This document shows positions 49,044 through 58,555 of a DNA stretch of 64,000 nt, one piece after another (the first letter of the stretch is position 1; every line of letters begins with the position of its first letter). Made by a program: the position numbers and the translations under genes. Under the pieces are notes generated by a model. It was not told the origin of the DNA and did not search any database. It saw only the letters and a list, made by a program, of their open reading frames with translations. Origin of the DNA: Aquimonas sp044377145 (GTDB lineage: Bacteria; Pseudomonadota; Gammaproteobacteria; Xanthomonadales; Xanthomonadaceae); NCBI RefSeq assembly GCF_044377145.1, contig NZ_JBILJQ010000004.1, forward strand, positions 62,001-126,000. Reading direction: 5' to 3'.

Positions 49044-52000
49044 CTACCCCAGCAGCCGCCCCATCAGACTGCGCAGCGCCAGCGGCTTCAGCGGCTTGTG
49101 CAGCAGCCAGCAGCCGGCCTCGGCGACCTGGCCGCGCACGCCTTCGCTGTGGTCGGCGGTGATGATCACGCAAGGAATGCGCGCGGCGGCGGCGCCCAGA
49201 CTGGCGCGCAGCTTGAGGCCGGTGAAGTCGCCATCAAGGTGATAGTCGAGCAGCAGCAGATCGGGCGGGCTGGAGACCAGCGCCGCGCGCACGTGCACAG
49301 GATCGGCCAGTGCCAGCACATCGCAGCCCCAGCCGCTCAGAAGGGCCTGCATGCCGCCGAGTACGCCGGGATCGTTGTCGATCACCAGCACGCGGGCGCT
49401 GAAGGCCGGCGCGGGCACCGATGCGACCACGGGCACAGGCGCCTGAGCTGCCGCTGCGCGCTGCAGCCGGATCGCGAAGCAGGTGCCGTGGCCCAGCCGC
49501 GACTGCAGGCGGATCGGATGCTCCAGGAGGCGGGCGATGCGCTCGGCGATCGACAGCCCGAGCCCAAGCCCCTGCCCGCCGCGATCGAGCCGCCGGAACT
49601 CCTCGAAGATCAGGCTCTGATCTTCGGGCGCGATGCCGGGGCCGCTGTCGTAGACGCCGATCTCGGCCTGCCCGACACGGCGACGCACGCCGAGCACGAT
49701 GTGTCCCACCTGGGTATAGCGAACCGCATTGGCAAGAAAGTTCTGTAGCACCCGGCGCAGCAGCTGCGGATCCGAGCGCACCCACAGTCGGGTATGCGGC
49801 GCGCGCAGCTGCAGTCCTTTTTCGGCCGCCATCAGGCTGAACTCGGCGGCCAGGCCCTGCAGCAGCGGATCGAGCGCGAAGGCCTCGATCTTCGGCACCA
49901 GGCCGCCGGCATCCAGCCGTGAGATGTCGAGCAGACCCGCAAGCAGGACTTCCGCCGAGCTCAAGGCGGCATCGATATTGCCCAGCGGCGCCGCCACCGC
50001 GGGGTCGCTGACCCGCTGCTGCAGCGCGTGGGTGAACAGATGCGCTGCATTGATCGGCTGCGCGAGGTCATGGCTGACCGCGGCCAGAAAGCGCGTCTTG
50101 GCGCGATTGGCGCGCTCGGCCTCGGCGCGCGCGGCGCGGTACTCGGCGGTGCGCGCCGTCACCCGCTGCTCCAGGGTTTCGTTGACCTGCTTCAGCTCGG
50201 CTTCGGCGCTGCGGAAAGCGGTAACGTCAGTGAACGTTGCCACGAAGCCGCCACCAGGCATCGGGTCGCCGCGGATCTCGACGATGCGGCCGTCCGGGAA
50301 ACGACGCTCGGCGACGTAGGGCGTGCCGGCGCGCATATGGGCGATGCGCTTCTCGACTTCCGGGCCGACCGCATCGACCTGCACAAAGCCGCGCGCCAGA
50401 TTGTGCCGCACCAGCTCGGCGACCGGCACCCCGACCTTCAGCAGGGCGTCGTCGAAATCGAACAGGCGCTGGTACACGCCATTCCAGGCCACCAGCCGCA
50501 GCTCGCGATCGACCACGCTGATGCCCTGGGCCATGTTCTCCAGCGCAGCCTCGAGCACGCGCTGGTTGAAGCGCAGCGCGATCGAGGCCTCGCCCACGAT
50601 CGCGGCCACGGCTTCGAGATCTCGCCCATGCGCGCGCCGCGCCGCATCCATCAGCAGCCGTGCCGAGGCCGCGCCAAGCACGGTGGCGAGTTCGGCCTCG
50701 ACGCGGGCTTCGGCTTCAGCGTCGAGCAAGCTGTCGTCGGCACCTGCGGGCAGCAGGGCCTGCACCCGCAGTTCGGGCAGGAAGCGTCGCGCCACATCAC
50801 CCAGGGTGCCGCGATCGAGGCCAGCCAGCGGACGCAGCTCCTCGCGGCGCGAGCCGTGCGCGAAGGCGTAGGTCACGCCGATGCCGAGCGCCAGGCTGAG
50901 CACCAGCGCGCGGGTGCTGCGGCTCCAGCCCGACAGGCCGAACATCGAGTCCGGTGCCAGCCACTCGATGCCGAAGGGGCCGTGCTGCAACCAAACGCTG
51001 CTGGGCGCGAAAGCCTCGACCAGGCTCGGCAGCAACAGCAGCCAGCACCAGATCGCAAACCCCGCCAGCAGCCCGACCAGCACCGCACGCGGCGGCGTCT
51101 GCGGGCGCCAGATCGCAAAGCCCAGCGCCGGCGCCAGGGTTGCTACGGCCGAGAACGACAGCGCACCGATATCGGCCAAGGCCTCGGAGCCGGCGATCGC
51201 CCGGCTGTACATCCAGGCCAGCAGCACCACGCCGAGGATGATCAAGCGGCGCTGCAGCAACACGCTGCCGCGCAGATTGCCGCCGGCGCGTTCGCCCCAG
51301 CTGCCGCGCAGCAGCAGCGGCGCCAGCCAGTGATTGCCGATCATCAGGCTCAAGGCCAAGGTGGCCAGGATCACCATGCCGGTGGCCGCCGACAGCCCGC
51401 CGAGGAAGCCCAGTACCGCCAGCGCGTTGTGGCCTTCCGACAGCGGCAGTGCCAGCACGTACAGATCGGACGGCACGCCGAGTGGCGCCAGCACAGATGC
51501 GCCAGCGGCCGCGATCGGCAGCACCGGCAGGGCGATCAGCAGCATGTACAGCGGGAACAGCCAGCGCGCGGTGTGCAGGTGGCGCTCTTCCCGACACTCG
51601 ACCACGCCGACGTGGAACTGGTGCGGCAGGGTGAACATCGCCAGCACGCCCAGCGCGACCAGGGCCGGAAATCCGCTGGCGCCGTCCGTCGTCGGCACCG
51701 GCGGCGTGCTGACGTCGAAGTTCAGCAGCACGAACACGCCGAGCACGCCCATCGCACCCAGCTTCAACAGCGACTCCAGCGCCATCGCCAGAACCAGGCC
51801 GCGGTTGTGCTCGGCGGCGCTGGCGCTGCGGGCGCCGAACAGCATCGCGAACAGGGCCATCGCCAGCGCCACATACAGGGCCACGTCCTGCCATGCCGGG
51901 GTGTCGAGCGCATTGCCGCGGGTCAGCAGGCTGAAGCTCATCGCCACGGCCTTGAGCTGCAGGGCGATGTAGGGCAACACGCCAAGCACGGCGACCAGGG

Positions 52001-52358
52001 TGACTGCAGCCGCCAATGAAGAACTCTTGCCGAGGCGCGTGGCGATGAAATCGGCCAGCGAGGTCGCCCGCTGCGCCCGCGCCAGCCGCACCAGTTTCAG
52101 CATCAGGCCAAGGCCCAGTGCGTACAGCAGCATGGTGCCGATGAAGGTCGGCGGCAGCCACCAGCCCGAGCGCGCCGCCTGGGTGACGGTGCCATAGAAG
52201 GTCCACGAGGTGCAGTAGACCGCCAGCGAGAGTCCGTACACCCAGTGCCAGTGTGCTTCGAGCAGACGCGGCCGACGCTCGCCCAGCACCGCGGCGCCGA
52301 ACAGCAGGCTCAGCCAGATCAGGCTGCTGATGATCAGCAGGGCGACGGTCATTGCCAT
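49044..52358 (-). CDS. Hybrid sensor histidine kinase with sodium/solute-symporter-like N-terminus
   Basis: A 1104-residue protein. Residues ~1-480 are a 12-13 TM region resembling sodium:solute symporters (VYCTSWTFYGTV, SLADFIATRLGKSSSLAA, FTLPHQFHVGVVE), as in CbrA- and NahK-like sensors. A linker and a PAS domain follow (~610-730, LENMAQGISVVDRELRLVAWN). The kinase core has the H box FLAAVSHDLAQPINAA, N box NFLANAVRYTQVGHIVLGVR and G boxes (YDSGPGIAPE, GQGLGLGLSIAERIA). A C-terminal REC domain (RVLVIDNDPGVLGG, LLLLDYHLDGDF) holds the phospho-acceptor aspartate. It starts 25 bp upstream of the esterase gene's stop and may sense the substrate handled by the neighbouring uptake genes. Partner regulator not seen. 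Confidence 0.9.
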   Translation of the reverse strand: MAMTVALLIISSLIWLSLLFGAAVLGERRPRLLEAHWHWVYGLSLAVYCTSWTFYGTVTQAARSGWWLPPTFIGTMLLYALGLGLMLKLVRLARAQRATSLADFIATRLGKSSSLAAAVTLVAVLGVLPYIALQLKAVAMSFSLLTRGNALDTPAWQDVALYVALAMALFAMLFGARSASAAEHNRGLVLAMALESLLKLGAMGVLGVFVLLNFDVSTPPVPTTDGASGFPALVALGVLAMFTLPHQFHVGVVECREERHLHTARWLFPLYMLLIALPVLPIAAAGASVLAPLGVPSDLYVLALPLSEGHNALAVLGFLGGLSAATGMVILATLALSLMIGNHWLAPLLLRGSWGERAGGNLRGSVLLQRRLIILGVVLLAWMYSRAIAGSEALADIGALSFSAVATLAPALGFAIWRPQTPPRAVLVGLLAGFAIWCWLLLLPSLVEAFAPSSVWLQHGPFGIEWLAPDSMFGLSGWSRSTRALVLSLALGIGVTYAFAHGSRREELRPLAGLDRGTLGDVARRFLPELRVQALLPAGADDSLLDAEAEARVEAELATVLGAASARLLMDAARRAHGRDLEAVAAIVGEASIALRFNQRVLEAALENMAQGISVVDRELRLVAWNGVYQRLFDFDDALLKVGVPVAELVRHNLARGFVQVDAVGPEVEKRIAHMRAGTPYVAERRFPDGRIVEIRGDPMPGGGFVATFTDVTAFRSAEAELKQVNETLEQRVTARTAEYRAARAEAERANRAKTRFLAAVSHDLAQPINAAHLFTHALQQRVSDPAVAAPLGNIDAALSSAEVLLAGLLDISRLDAGGLVPKIEAFALDPLLQGLAAEFSLMAAEKGLQLRAPHTRLWVRSDPQLLRRVLQNFLANAVRYTQVGHIVLGVRRRVGQAEIGVYDSGPGIAPEDQSLIFEEFRRLDRGGQGLGLGLSIAERIARLLEHPIRLQSRLGHGTCFAIRLQRAAAAQAPVPVVASVPAPAFSARVLVIDNDPGVLGGMQALLSGWGCDVLALADPVHVRAALVSSPPDLLLLDYHLDGDFTGLKLRASLGAAAARIPCVIITADHSEGVRGQVAEAGCWLLHKPLKPLALRSLMGRLLG

Positions 52359-52383
52359 CGCCCCGGCTCTGGCAGGCGCGCGA

Positions 52384-53397
52384 TCAGACGCCCAGCGCAG
52401 TCAGCGCGCGCGCCAGCCACTGGATCTGCGCGCCAGCGCGGGTGTCGTAGTCGGCGCCGGTGTAGCCCCACCAGTCCCAGCATGCGTTCGGATTCAAGGG
52501 CGCGAAGCTCGCGCGGGTCTGCGGATAGAGTACGACCACGCCATAGGCATCGGCCCAGCGATTGAAGCCGGCCTCGCGCACGAAGGCCTCGCCCACCGCA
52601 TCGGCGTTCTGCTTGCAGCCATGAAACGCGACCAGCAGGCCGCAGCTCGAATCCGCGCACTGCGGCGGCACGTACAGGTAGCCGCTGTCGGCCAGATTGG
52701 GTTCGGGGCCATCGCCACGCACGGCGTTCTGGTCGAACTTGCGCAGTGTGCCCGCCGCGTCCACCGGTGCCCGCGGCGAAGCGCCGTAAAGCGCCGTAAA
52801 CACCGCCGCCGCGGCGTCGAACCCACAGGCAGCGAGGAAGGGAGATTCTGAGGACGAACAGTTCCCGCCCTCCCCGGCGGTCGACAGCAGATGGCCATAG
52901 GCGCCATCCAGCGTCGCCTCGACCTGCAAGCCCGGCGCATCGGCGACCAGCCCGCGATAGAACTCGACCGCCACCGCACCCACAGTCGGTGCCACCTTGT
53001 CGTCCTGGGCGCCGTGCAGCACCAGTACACGATCGCCAGCCAAGCCCTGCAGCGGCGGCACGTTTCCGGCGGCGGCCAATGCGCGGACTTTGCTCAGCAA
53101 CGGATCAAGCGCGGGCGGTGCCGGCTTGGCGGTCATGCAGGCACCGAGCGCGACATTGAGATCGCCACCGGCGCAGCCGTAAGGGCCACCGGCGATCAGT
53201 GCAGCGCCCTGGATGCGATCGGACAGGGCGATATGCGCCTGCGTTGCCATGTAGGCGCCGGACGATAGACCGACGACGGCGACACGCTCGGCATCAATCG
53301 ACAAAGCGGGCAGCGCGGGCGCTTCGGCGTGGCTGCTGCAGCCAGCCAGTGTGGCGGCGCTGAGCAGGGCGCAGCTCACTGCGGTTCGAATGGACAT
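52384..53397 (-). CDS. PHB depolymerase-family esterase, lipoprotein
   Basis: A 337-residue secreted hydrolase. The lipoprotein signal is SCALLSAATLAGCSSH with the lipidated cysteine at about residue 20. The lipase box GLSSGAYM gives the nucleophile serine; HGAQDDKVAP holds the likely acid. LLVAFHGCKQN (oxyanion-hole histidine) lies after the triad, and the C-terminal CWDWWGYTGADYD is characteristic of PHB depolymerases. That order, with the oxyanion segment C-terminal, is the one described for type II catalytic domains. There is no separate substrate-binding domain, so soluble oligomers or other esters are alternatives to polymer. ATG 53397 has GAGGTGG 6-7 nt upstream. Confidence 0.83.
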   Translation of the reverse strand: MSIRTAVSCALLSAATLAGCSSHAEAPALPALSIDAERVAVVGLSSGAYMATQAHIALSDRIQGAALIAGGPYGCAGGDLNVALGACMTAKPAPPALDPLLSKVRALAAAGNVPPLQGLAGDRVLVLHGAQDDKVAPTVGAVAVEFYRGLVADAPGLQVEATLDGAYGHLLSTAGEGGNCSSSESPFLAACGFDAAAAVFTALYGASPRAPVDAAGTLRKFDQNAVRGDGPEPNLADSGYLYVPPQCADSSCGLLVAFHGCKQNADAVGEAFVREAGFNRWADAYGVVVLYPQTRASFAPLNPNACWDWWGYTGADYDTRAGAQIQWLARALTALGV

Positions 53398-53436
53398 GTC
53401 GGGCCACCTCGTGGATTGGGAGATCAAGCACACTGC

Positions 53437-53473
53437 AAAAAAAGACGGCCGGCCTTCGTTCGAAAGCCGGCCG
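53437..53473 (-). terminator. Strong intrinsic terminator of the TonB-dependent receptor gene
   Basis: Minus-strand stem CGGCCGGCTTTCG / CGAAGGCCGGCCG (13 bp, one G-U) followed by TC and seven T residues (53437-53443). It lies 37 bp past the receptor's stop and before the esterase start, so the two are separate transcription units. Confidence 0.88.
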
Positions 53474-53510
53474 GCGCGGGGAGCGCGATCAAACTGTCGG
53501 TGAACGGCGA

Positions 53511-55691
53511 TCAGAACTCGTAGTTGGCAGTCAGGCTGACCGTACGCGGCGCGCCGTAGAAGCCGGACAGCACGCCGAGCGCACCGATGTTGTAGCCAGT
53601 GGTGCGGTACTCCTTGTCGGCCAGGTTGGCGCCGTCGAGCGAGAAGCGCCAGGGGCCGGCGGTCTGCCAGATCAGGCTGGCCGACACCAGGCCGTAGCCG
53701 GGTTGCTTGATCGCCTCCGAGAGGTCAGTGGTCGGGTACACCTCGTCCTGATAGCTGTAGCTGAGTCGACTGGTGACACTGCCGCCGCTGGCCAGCTGCA
53801 GGGTGTGCAGGCCGGTGATCGCGGCCGAGAACTCCGGCGCATTGGTGAACTTCTGCGCGTTGGCGACATTGGCTCCGGAGGTGATGAACTCGTCGTACTT
53901 GGCGTCCAACCAGGCGAAGTTGCCCTGCAGGCTGAAGCTCGATGACAGCAGGGCCTGATACTCGAGCTCGACGCCCTTGACCGTGCCCTTGCCGGCATTG
54001 GCGAAGTCGCCGAAGAAGGTCGGAGGCGTGCTGCCTGGCACTTCGGTGAACACCGACAGCTGGATGTCTTTGTAGTCGCTGTTGAAGTAGGCCAGGTTGA
54101 CGAACAGGCGCTCGTCGAGGAAGGCGTTCTTGGCGCCGATCTCGAAGGTGGTGACGGTTTCATCGTCGAACGGCAGGCGTGAGCGCGGCACTGCGACTGC
54201 CTGCGCTCTGATATTGAATCCGCCCGACTTGAAGCCGCGGCTGGCCAAGCCGTACAGCAACACCTGGTCGCTCAGCTTGTAGTCCAGCGAGATCTTCGGC
54301 GAGAAGTTCTGAAAGCTGATCGAGTCCTCGAAATCAGCCGCCACCACGCCGCTCGGGCGGGTGAAGGTCGCATCGGTGTAGCCGATGTTGTAGACGTCGA
54401 CCGACTTCTTCTCGTCGGTGTAGCGGCCGCCCAGGGTCAACGCCCACTGCGGTGCAAAGTCCCAGGTGAACTCGCCGTACAGGGCCACGCTGTCGGTGTC
54501 GACCGTGCCCTGGGTGTCGCCGAAGGACAGCCCGAAGAAGTTGTTCAGCACCTGGCCGCCGGCCGAGCCGCTGAACCAGTACAGCCCGGTCACACCGCGC
54601 ACCGCGCCGCCGGTGTCGTAATTGAGCTGGAATTCCTGCGACAGCTGATCGTCGGAGTAGAACGCTTTGACGTCGGCCAGAGTGTTCGGCAGCGTATCGA
54701 AATCGATATTGGTTTCGGTGTCGGATTCGCGGTAGGCGGTGACCGATTTCAGCACCCAGGCGTCGCCCAGGTTCCAGCTCAGCGTGGCCGAAGCCCCGAG
54801 CATCGAGGTGTCGTTGATGTTGGGCATGCCGTTGCGAACATCGAAGCGGTCATCCAGCGGCAGCGCGGTCGGCGCAAACCGATTCCGCGCCAGCAGCTGC
54901 GCACCGCGCACGCCGCTCTGATCGTCCATCCAGTCGACGCTGAACTTGGCGGTGAAGTCCGGCGAGCCGACATAGCCCAGGCTGGCGCGGGCGGCCAGGA
55001 TTTCCTTGTCGGACACTTCCTGCTGGGTGATCACGTTCTTGCCGAAGCCATCGCGGTTGAGCGAAGCCACCGCCAGCCGGCTGACCCAGCCGCTGCCCAG
55101 CGGCAGGTTGACGCTGCCCTTGGCGTCGAGCTGGTTGTAGCTGCCGATCGTCACCGAGCCCTTGCCGTAGAACTCCTCATCAAGGTCCGAAGACACGTAC
55201 TTGATCGCACCGCCGATGGTGTTCTTGCCATACAGCGAGCCCTGCGGACCGCGCAGCACTTCGATCCGCTGCACGTCGAACACATCCAGCAGCGCGCCCT
55301 GCGGACGTGCGATGTAGACGTCGTCCAGATACAGACCCACGCCAGGGTCAACGCCCCACAGGGGGTCGCTCTGACCGACTGCGCGGATGTATGCCGTGAG
55401 CGTGCTGGACGAGCCGCGCGCGGCATACACGGTGAGGTTGGGCACGAAGGCGTCGAGGTCACTCAGGTCCTGCACGTCGAGCTTGTCGAGACCATCGGCG
55501 GTGAACGCGGTCACTGCCACCGGCACGTCCTGCAGCGATTCCTCGCGCTTGCGCGCGGACACAGTGATCGCGCCGAGCGTGGTGGCCTTGGCTTCGTCGC
55601 CTTGCGCGGCGCTGGCGGCGGACTGCGCCGAGACGGCATAGGGTGCGACCAGCAGTGCACCGATGATGAAGCTGAGCGGCTTGCGCGTCAT
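53511..55691 (-). CDS. TonB-dependent outer-membrane receptor
   Basis: A 726-residue receptor. The signal peptide ends at VSAQS. A TonB-box-like segment (LGAITVSARKREESLQDVPV) leads into the plug domain (VTAFTADGLDKLDVQDLSDL, RIEVLRGPQGSLYGKNTIGG), and the rest is a beta-barrel ending SLTANYEF. It has the NMPAS-type features of xanthomonad receptors for carbohydrates, sterols or hydrophobic organics; siderophore-specific marks are not evident. Given the PHB depolymerase on one side and the GntP permease divergent on the other, hydroxyalkanoate oligomers are a plausible ligand, but this is inference from context. Confidence 0.93.
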   Translation of the reverse strand: MTRKPLSFIIGALLVAPYAVSAQSAASAAQGDEAKATTLGAITVSARKREESLQDVPVAVTAFTADGLDKLDVQDLSDLDAFVPNLTVYAARGSSSTLTAYIRAVGQSDPLWGVDPGVGLYLDDVYIARPQGALLDVFDVQRIEVLRGPQGSLYGKNTIGGAIKYVSSDLDEEFYGKGSVTIGSYNQLDAKGSVNLPLGSGWVSRLAVASLNRDGFGKNVITQQEVSDKEILAARASLGYVGSPDFTAKFSVDWMDDQSGVRGAQLLARNRFAPTALPLDDRFDVRNGMPNINDTSMLGASATLSWNLGDAWVLKSVTAYRESDTETNIDFDTLPNTLADVKAFYSDDQLSQEFQLNYDTGGAVRGVTGLYWFSGSAGGQVLNNFFGLSFGDTQGTVDTDSVALYGEFTWDFAPQWALTLGGRYTDEKKSVDVYNIGYTDATFTRPSGVVAADFEDSISFQNFSPKISLDYKLSDQVLLYGLASRGFKSGGFNIRAQAVAVPRSRLPFDDETVTTFEIGAKNAFLDERLFVNLAYFNSDYKDIQLSVFTEVPGSTPPTFFGDFANAGKGTVKGVELEYQALLSSSFSLQGNFAWLDAKYDEFITSGANVANAQKFTNAPEFSAAITGLHTLQLASGGSVTSRLSYSYQDEVYPTTDLSEAIKQPGYGLVSASLIWQTAGPWRFSLDGANLADKEYRTTGYNIGALGVLSGFYGAPRTVSLTANYEF

Positions 55692-55785
55692 TGTGGATTC
55701 CCCTCCTCAGATGTGTACGGCGGGGCTGTGGCCGGACAGCGCAGCTCCCGATGCTGTGCAGCCTAGGCGGCAGCTGCTGGGGCAA

Positions 55786-55806
55786 CACTTGTACCTTCGT
55801 ACAGTG
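55786..55806. promoter_or_regulatory. Palindrome in the divergent receptor/permease promoter region
   Basis: TGTAC (55790-55794), a 4-nt CTTC spacer and GTACA (55799-55803) form an exact dyad. With a one-base bulge on the left it extends to CAC...GTG (55786-55806). It sits 98 bp from the receptor start and 63 bp from the permease start, a typical operator position for a regulator controlling both genes. Confidence 0.5.
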
Positions 55807-55869
55807 ACGGCCCGCACGCCGCGACCCGAATACTCGCGGCCACTCCTAGATGCCGTGCGCTCCTTACCC

Positions 55870-57183
55870 ATGCTCAGCCTGATCGGGCTCGTCACCGCCC
55901 TCGCCCTCCTGATGCTGCTGACGATGCGCGGCATGAACCTGTTCGTGGCGACACCGCTGTGCGCCCTGCTGGTGGCGATCACTTCAGACATCGCCTTGCT
56001 GCCGCCGCTGGCTGTGGAAGGTCAGGCCAATGTCATCAGCGCTTATATGGGAGGCTTCACCAGTTTCATCGCCAGCTGGTTCTTCATGTTCCTGCTCGGG
56101 TCGATCTTCGGAAAACTGATGGAGGACACCGGCGCCGCCGACAGCGTGGCGCGCTGGATCATCAACGGGATCGGCTCGCATCGCGCCGCACTCGCCGTGG
56201 TAGTGGCCTGCGCGATCCTTACCTACGGCGGCGTCAGCCTGTTCGTGGTCGCGTTCTCGGTTTATCCGACCGCGCTCGCCCTGTTCCGCGAGGCCAATCT
56301 GCCGCGGCGCTTCATACCGGCCACGCTGGCTTTCGGCTCGGTAACCTTCACCATGACTTCGGCCGGCTCGCCGGAAATCCAGAACTGGATCCCGATCGAG
56401 TACCTCGGCACCACGCCTTGGGCGGCCTGGCAGGCCAGCCTGATCACCGCACTGTTCATGGCCGGAACCGGCTACGCCTGGCTGGTCTGGATGCTGAAGC
56501 GGGCCAAGCTGCGCGGCGAGCAGTTCGAGGCACGCGCCAACGACCCGCTACCGGTCGACATCGCCCTGCCTGCGGTGTGGAGGGCGCTGGTTGGCCCCGC
56601 ACTGGTGCTGGCGGTGAGCTTCGCATTCCACGACAGCCTGCAAACCTCAGCCCTGATCCTTGCCCTGCTGGCCGGCTGCATCGGCGTGTTCGTGTTCTGT
56701 TTTCGCTCCCGGCGCGATCCCGGCCAAGCCGTGGCCGATGGCAGCACCGGCGCGTTGATCGCAATCGGCAACACAGCCGCGGTGGTGGGATTTGGCGCGG
56801 TGGCGAAAGTGGCGCCGGCTTTCATGCTGGTGGTGGACTGGGTCACCCACTTGCCTGGCGGCGGGCTGGTCAGCGCCGCGGTGGCGGTCAGTATCGTTGC
56901 CGCCATCACCGGCTCGGCCTCGGGTGGGCAGGTCATCGCGCTGCCGATCCTCGCGCCGATCTTCCTCGGCCAGGGCGTCAATCCCGAGCAATTGCACCGC
57001 TCGGTGGCGATCTCGTCGGGCGTGCTGGATTCACTGCCTCATAACGGCTATGTGGTGACCACCATCCGCGCAATCTGCGGCGAAACCCACCGCGTCGCCT
57101 ACGGACCGGTGGCGGCATTGACCGTGGTCGTGCCGGGTGCGGGTTTGATCGTCTGCCTGCTGCTGTTCGCGCTCGGCGTGTAG
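55870..57183 (+). CDS. GntP-family permease (gluconate / hydroxyacid type)
   Basis: A 437-residue inner-membrane transporter with about 12 TM helices. GntP-family features are FLLGSIFGKLMEDTGAA near the N-terminus, TYGGVSLFVVAFSVYP, TMTSAGSPEIQNWIPIEYLG, and ITGSASGGQVIALPILAP with SSGVLDSLPHNGYVVTTI near the end. Members are proton symporters for gluconate, and several related permeases carry 3-hydroxybutyrate or other hydroxyacids. The esterase and receptor nearby favour a hydroxyacid substrate. ATG 55870 begins the first TM; an upstream GTG five codons earlier cannot be excluded. Confidence 0.88.
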   Translation: MLSLIGLVTALALLMLLTMRGMNLFVATPLCALLVAITSDIALLPPLAVEGQANVISAYMGGFTSFIASWFFMFLLGSIFGKLMEDTGAADSVARWIINGIGSHRAALAVVVACAILTYGGVSLFVVAFSVYPTALALFREANLPRRFIPATLAFGSVTFTMTSAGSPEIQNWIPIEYLGTTPWAAWQASLITALFMAGTGYAWLVWMLKRAKLRGEQFEARANDPLPVDIALPAVWRALVGPALVLAVSFAFHDSLQTSALILALLAGCIGVFVFCFRSRRDPGQAVADGSTGALIAIGNTAAVVGFGAVAKVAPAFMLVVDWVTHLPGGGLVSAAVAVSIVAAITGSASGGQVIALPILAPIFLGQGVNPEQLHRSVAISSGVLDSLPHNGYVVTTIRAICGETHRVAYGPVAALTVVVPGAGLIVCLLLFALGV

Positions 57184-57264
57184 CGCATCCGGTGATGCGT
57201 GAGTAAAACGCCGCGCGGAACCGCCCGGCAAGCCGCCGGACGGGTCCGTTGCAACAAGGTCGGA

Positions 57265-58377
57265 CTACAGTGAGCACGCTCCGGACGGCGTCAGGTTCGA
57301 CAGCGGCACGTTGCGTACCGGCTGGCCGTCAAGGCGGATTTCAGCGACTGCAGTGGTGCAATTCTCGAAGTTCAGCACGACCCGACCGACCGGTGCTGTC
57401 TGCACCGGGTTGTTGGCGAGGAAGCGGCCGCCGGTGCTGCTGAGGATTGTCAGTACCGCGCTTCTGCTGTTGAAACCGCCGTTGGCGGTGGCGGCAGCGC
57501 CTGAGTTCGCGCCGGCGCTGTCCAGGGTGTACCAAGTCTTGTTGCCCTGGGCGTCATAGGTGTACCAGCTGCCCAGCAGACGGTTCTCGTTCGGCTTCGG
57601 CGTGAACGCAAAGCCCTGGCCGCTGAATTCGGGGGTAAACCAATGGCCGCTGACGCTGGCGTCAACCGGCGTTTCGGTCGGCAATGCGCCCAGCGGCAGG
57701 GCGGTGAAACCGAGCCGTTGGTTGACCCCGTCACCGGTAGCGAGCACCGACAGCACCGCGCCGGCCGGCAAGTCCACCGGAGCCAGATCGATCAGGTTGC
57801 GGCTGCCGTCGGGGCTGGCCACTTTCAGGTCGTAGTTGCCGGCCGGAATCTCCAGATAGCCGCTGGCGGCGAAGAACGGCACCGAAGCCAAGCCGCCGAC
57901 CACGGCGCCGCGGTCGGTGCGGATCGACACCGCCGTGCTGGCGGCGTTCGGCCCGAACGGCGCGGCGTGGATCACCCGCAGCTTGAGGTTGCCTGCCGCC
58001 GGCGCGCGGTTGTCATCCACCAGCGCCTGCAGGGCCAGCGGCTGACCACTGGCGCCACCGGTGGCGAGCACCGTGTAATCCGTGTTGTCGGCCAGGGTCA
58101 CATTGGCGCTGATCGCAACGGTCGAAGTACCGGCCGGAAGTACCTCCAGACGGTATGCACCTGGAGCCAGCGGAATATAGGCGGTGAAGCTGCCATAGCG
58201 GACATTGGTCAGAGCGGTGGCACCATTGATGCGGACATCGACCGCAGTCGCTGCGAGATCATTGCTGAACGGGGCGAAGTGGCCGACCAGCACGCGCGCA
58301 TCGGCAAGCGCGAAACCGGGAGCTGCGAGGGCAAGGCCAGCAAGAGCGATGGCAACGGAACGATCGAGAGCTTTCAT
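57265..58377 (-). CDS. Secreted DUF4397-domain protein
   Basis: A 370-residue exported protein. The signal peptide (SVAIALAGLALAAPGFALA) ends at about residue 25. Two DUF4397-type immunoglobulin-like units follow: ~26-135 (VLVGHFAPFSNDLAATAVDV, ATALTNVRYGSFTAYIPLAP) and ~145-255 (LRVIHAAPFGPNAASTAVSI, YLEIPAGNYDLKVASPDG). The C-terminal ~110 residues (GHWFTPEFSGQGFAF, GSWYTYDAQGNKTWYTLD) are a module frequently found at the ends of secreted xanthomonad proteins. Function unknown; probably cell-envelope or extracellular. AGGAGA lies 7 nt before ATG 58375-58377. Confidence 0.82.
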   Translation of the reverse strand: MKALDRSVAIALAGLALAAPGFALADARVLVGHFAPFSNDLAATAVDVRINGATALTNVRYGSFTAYIPLAPGAYRLEVLPAGTSTVAISANVTLADNTDYTVLATGGASGQPLALQALVDDNRAPAAGNLKLRVIHAAPFGPNAASTAVSIRTDRGAVVGGLASVPFFAASGYLEIPAGNYDLKVASPDGSRNLIDLAPVDLPAGAVLSVLATGDGVNQRLGFTALPLGALPTETPVDASVSGHWFTPEFSGQGFAFTPKPNENRLLGSWYTYDAQGNKTWYTLDSAGANSGAAATANGGFNSRSAVLTILSSTGGRFLANNPVQTAPVGRVVLNFENCTTAVAEIRLDGQPVRNVPLSNLTPSGACSL

Positions 58378-58555
58378 GCGGGGTTCTCCTAAGGGCAAGC
58401 GCGCAAATACGCGCATCGGCTTTATATCCGCACAGATGTCAATCTGATCTGCAGTAGAACTCAACGATTGATGAAGACCTTCTCACTGACTTGCCACGCC
58501 CGTGAACTCAGTGTGCGCGGCGAATCAATGAGGTGTGATTCAGCAGGCCAGAAAC

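Noticed and set aside
50028..52019. 663-codon plus-strand open frame opposite the hybrid kinase
   Set aside because: Antisense shadow; Gln/Arg/His-rich translation, no ribosome site and no domain, while the minus strand encodes a full kinase.
58378..58460. TTGACA/TATAAA promoter for the DUF4397 gene
   Set aside because: Both hexamers occur on the minus strand but only about 10 nt apart, too close for a sigma70 promoter.
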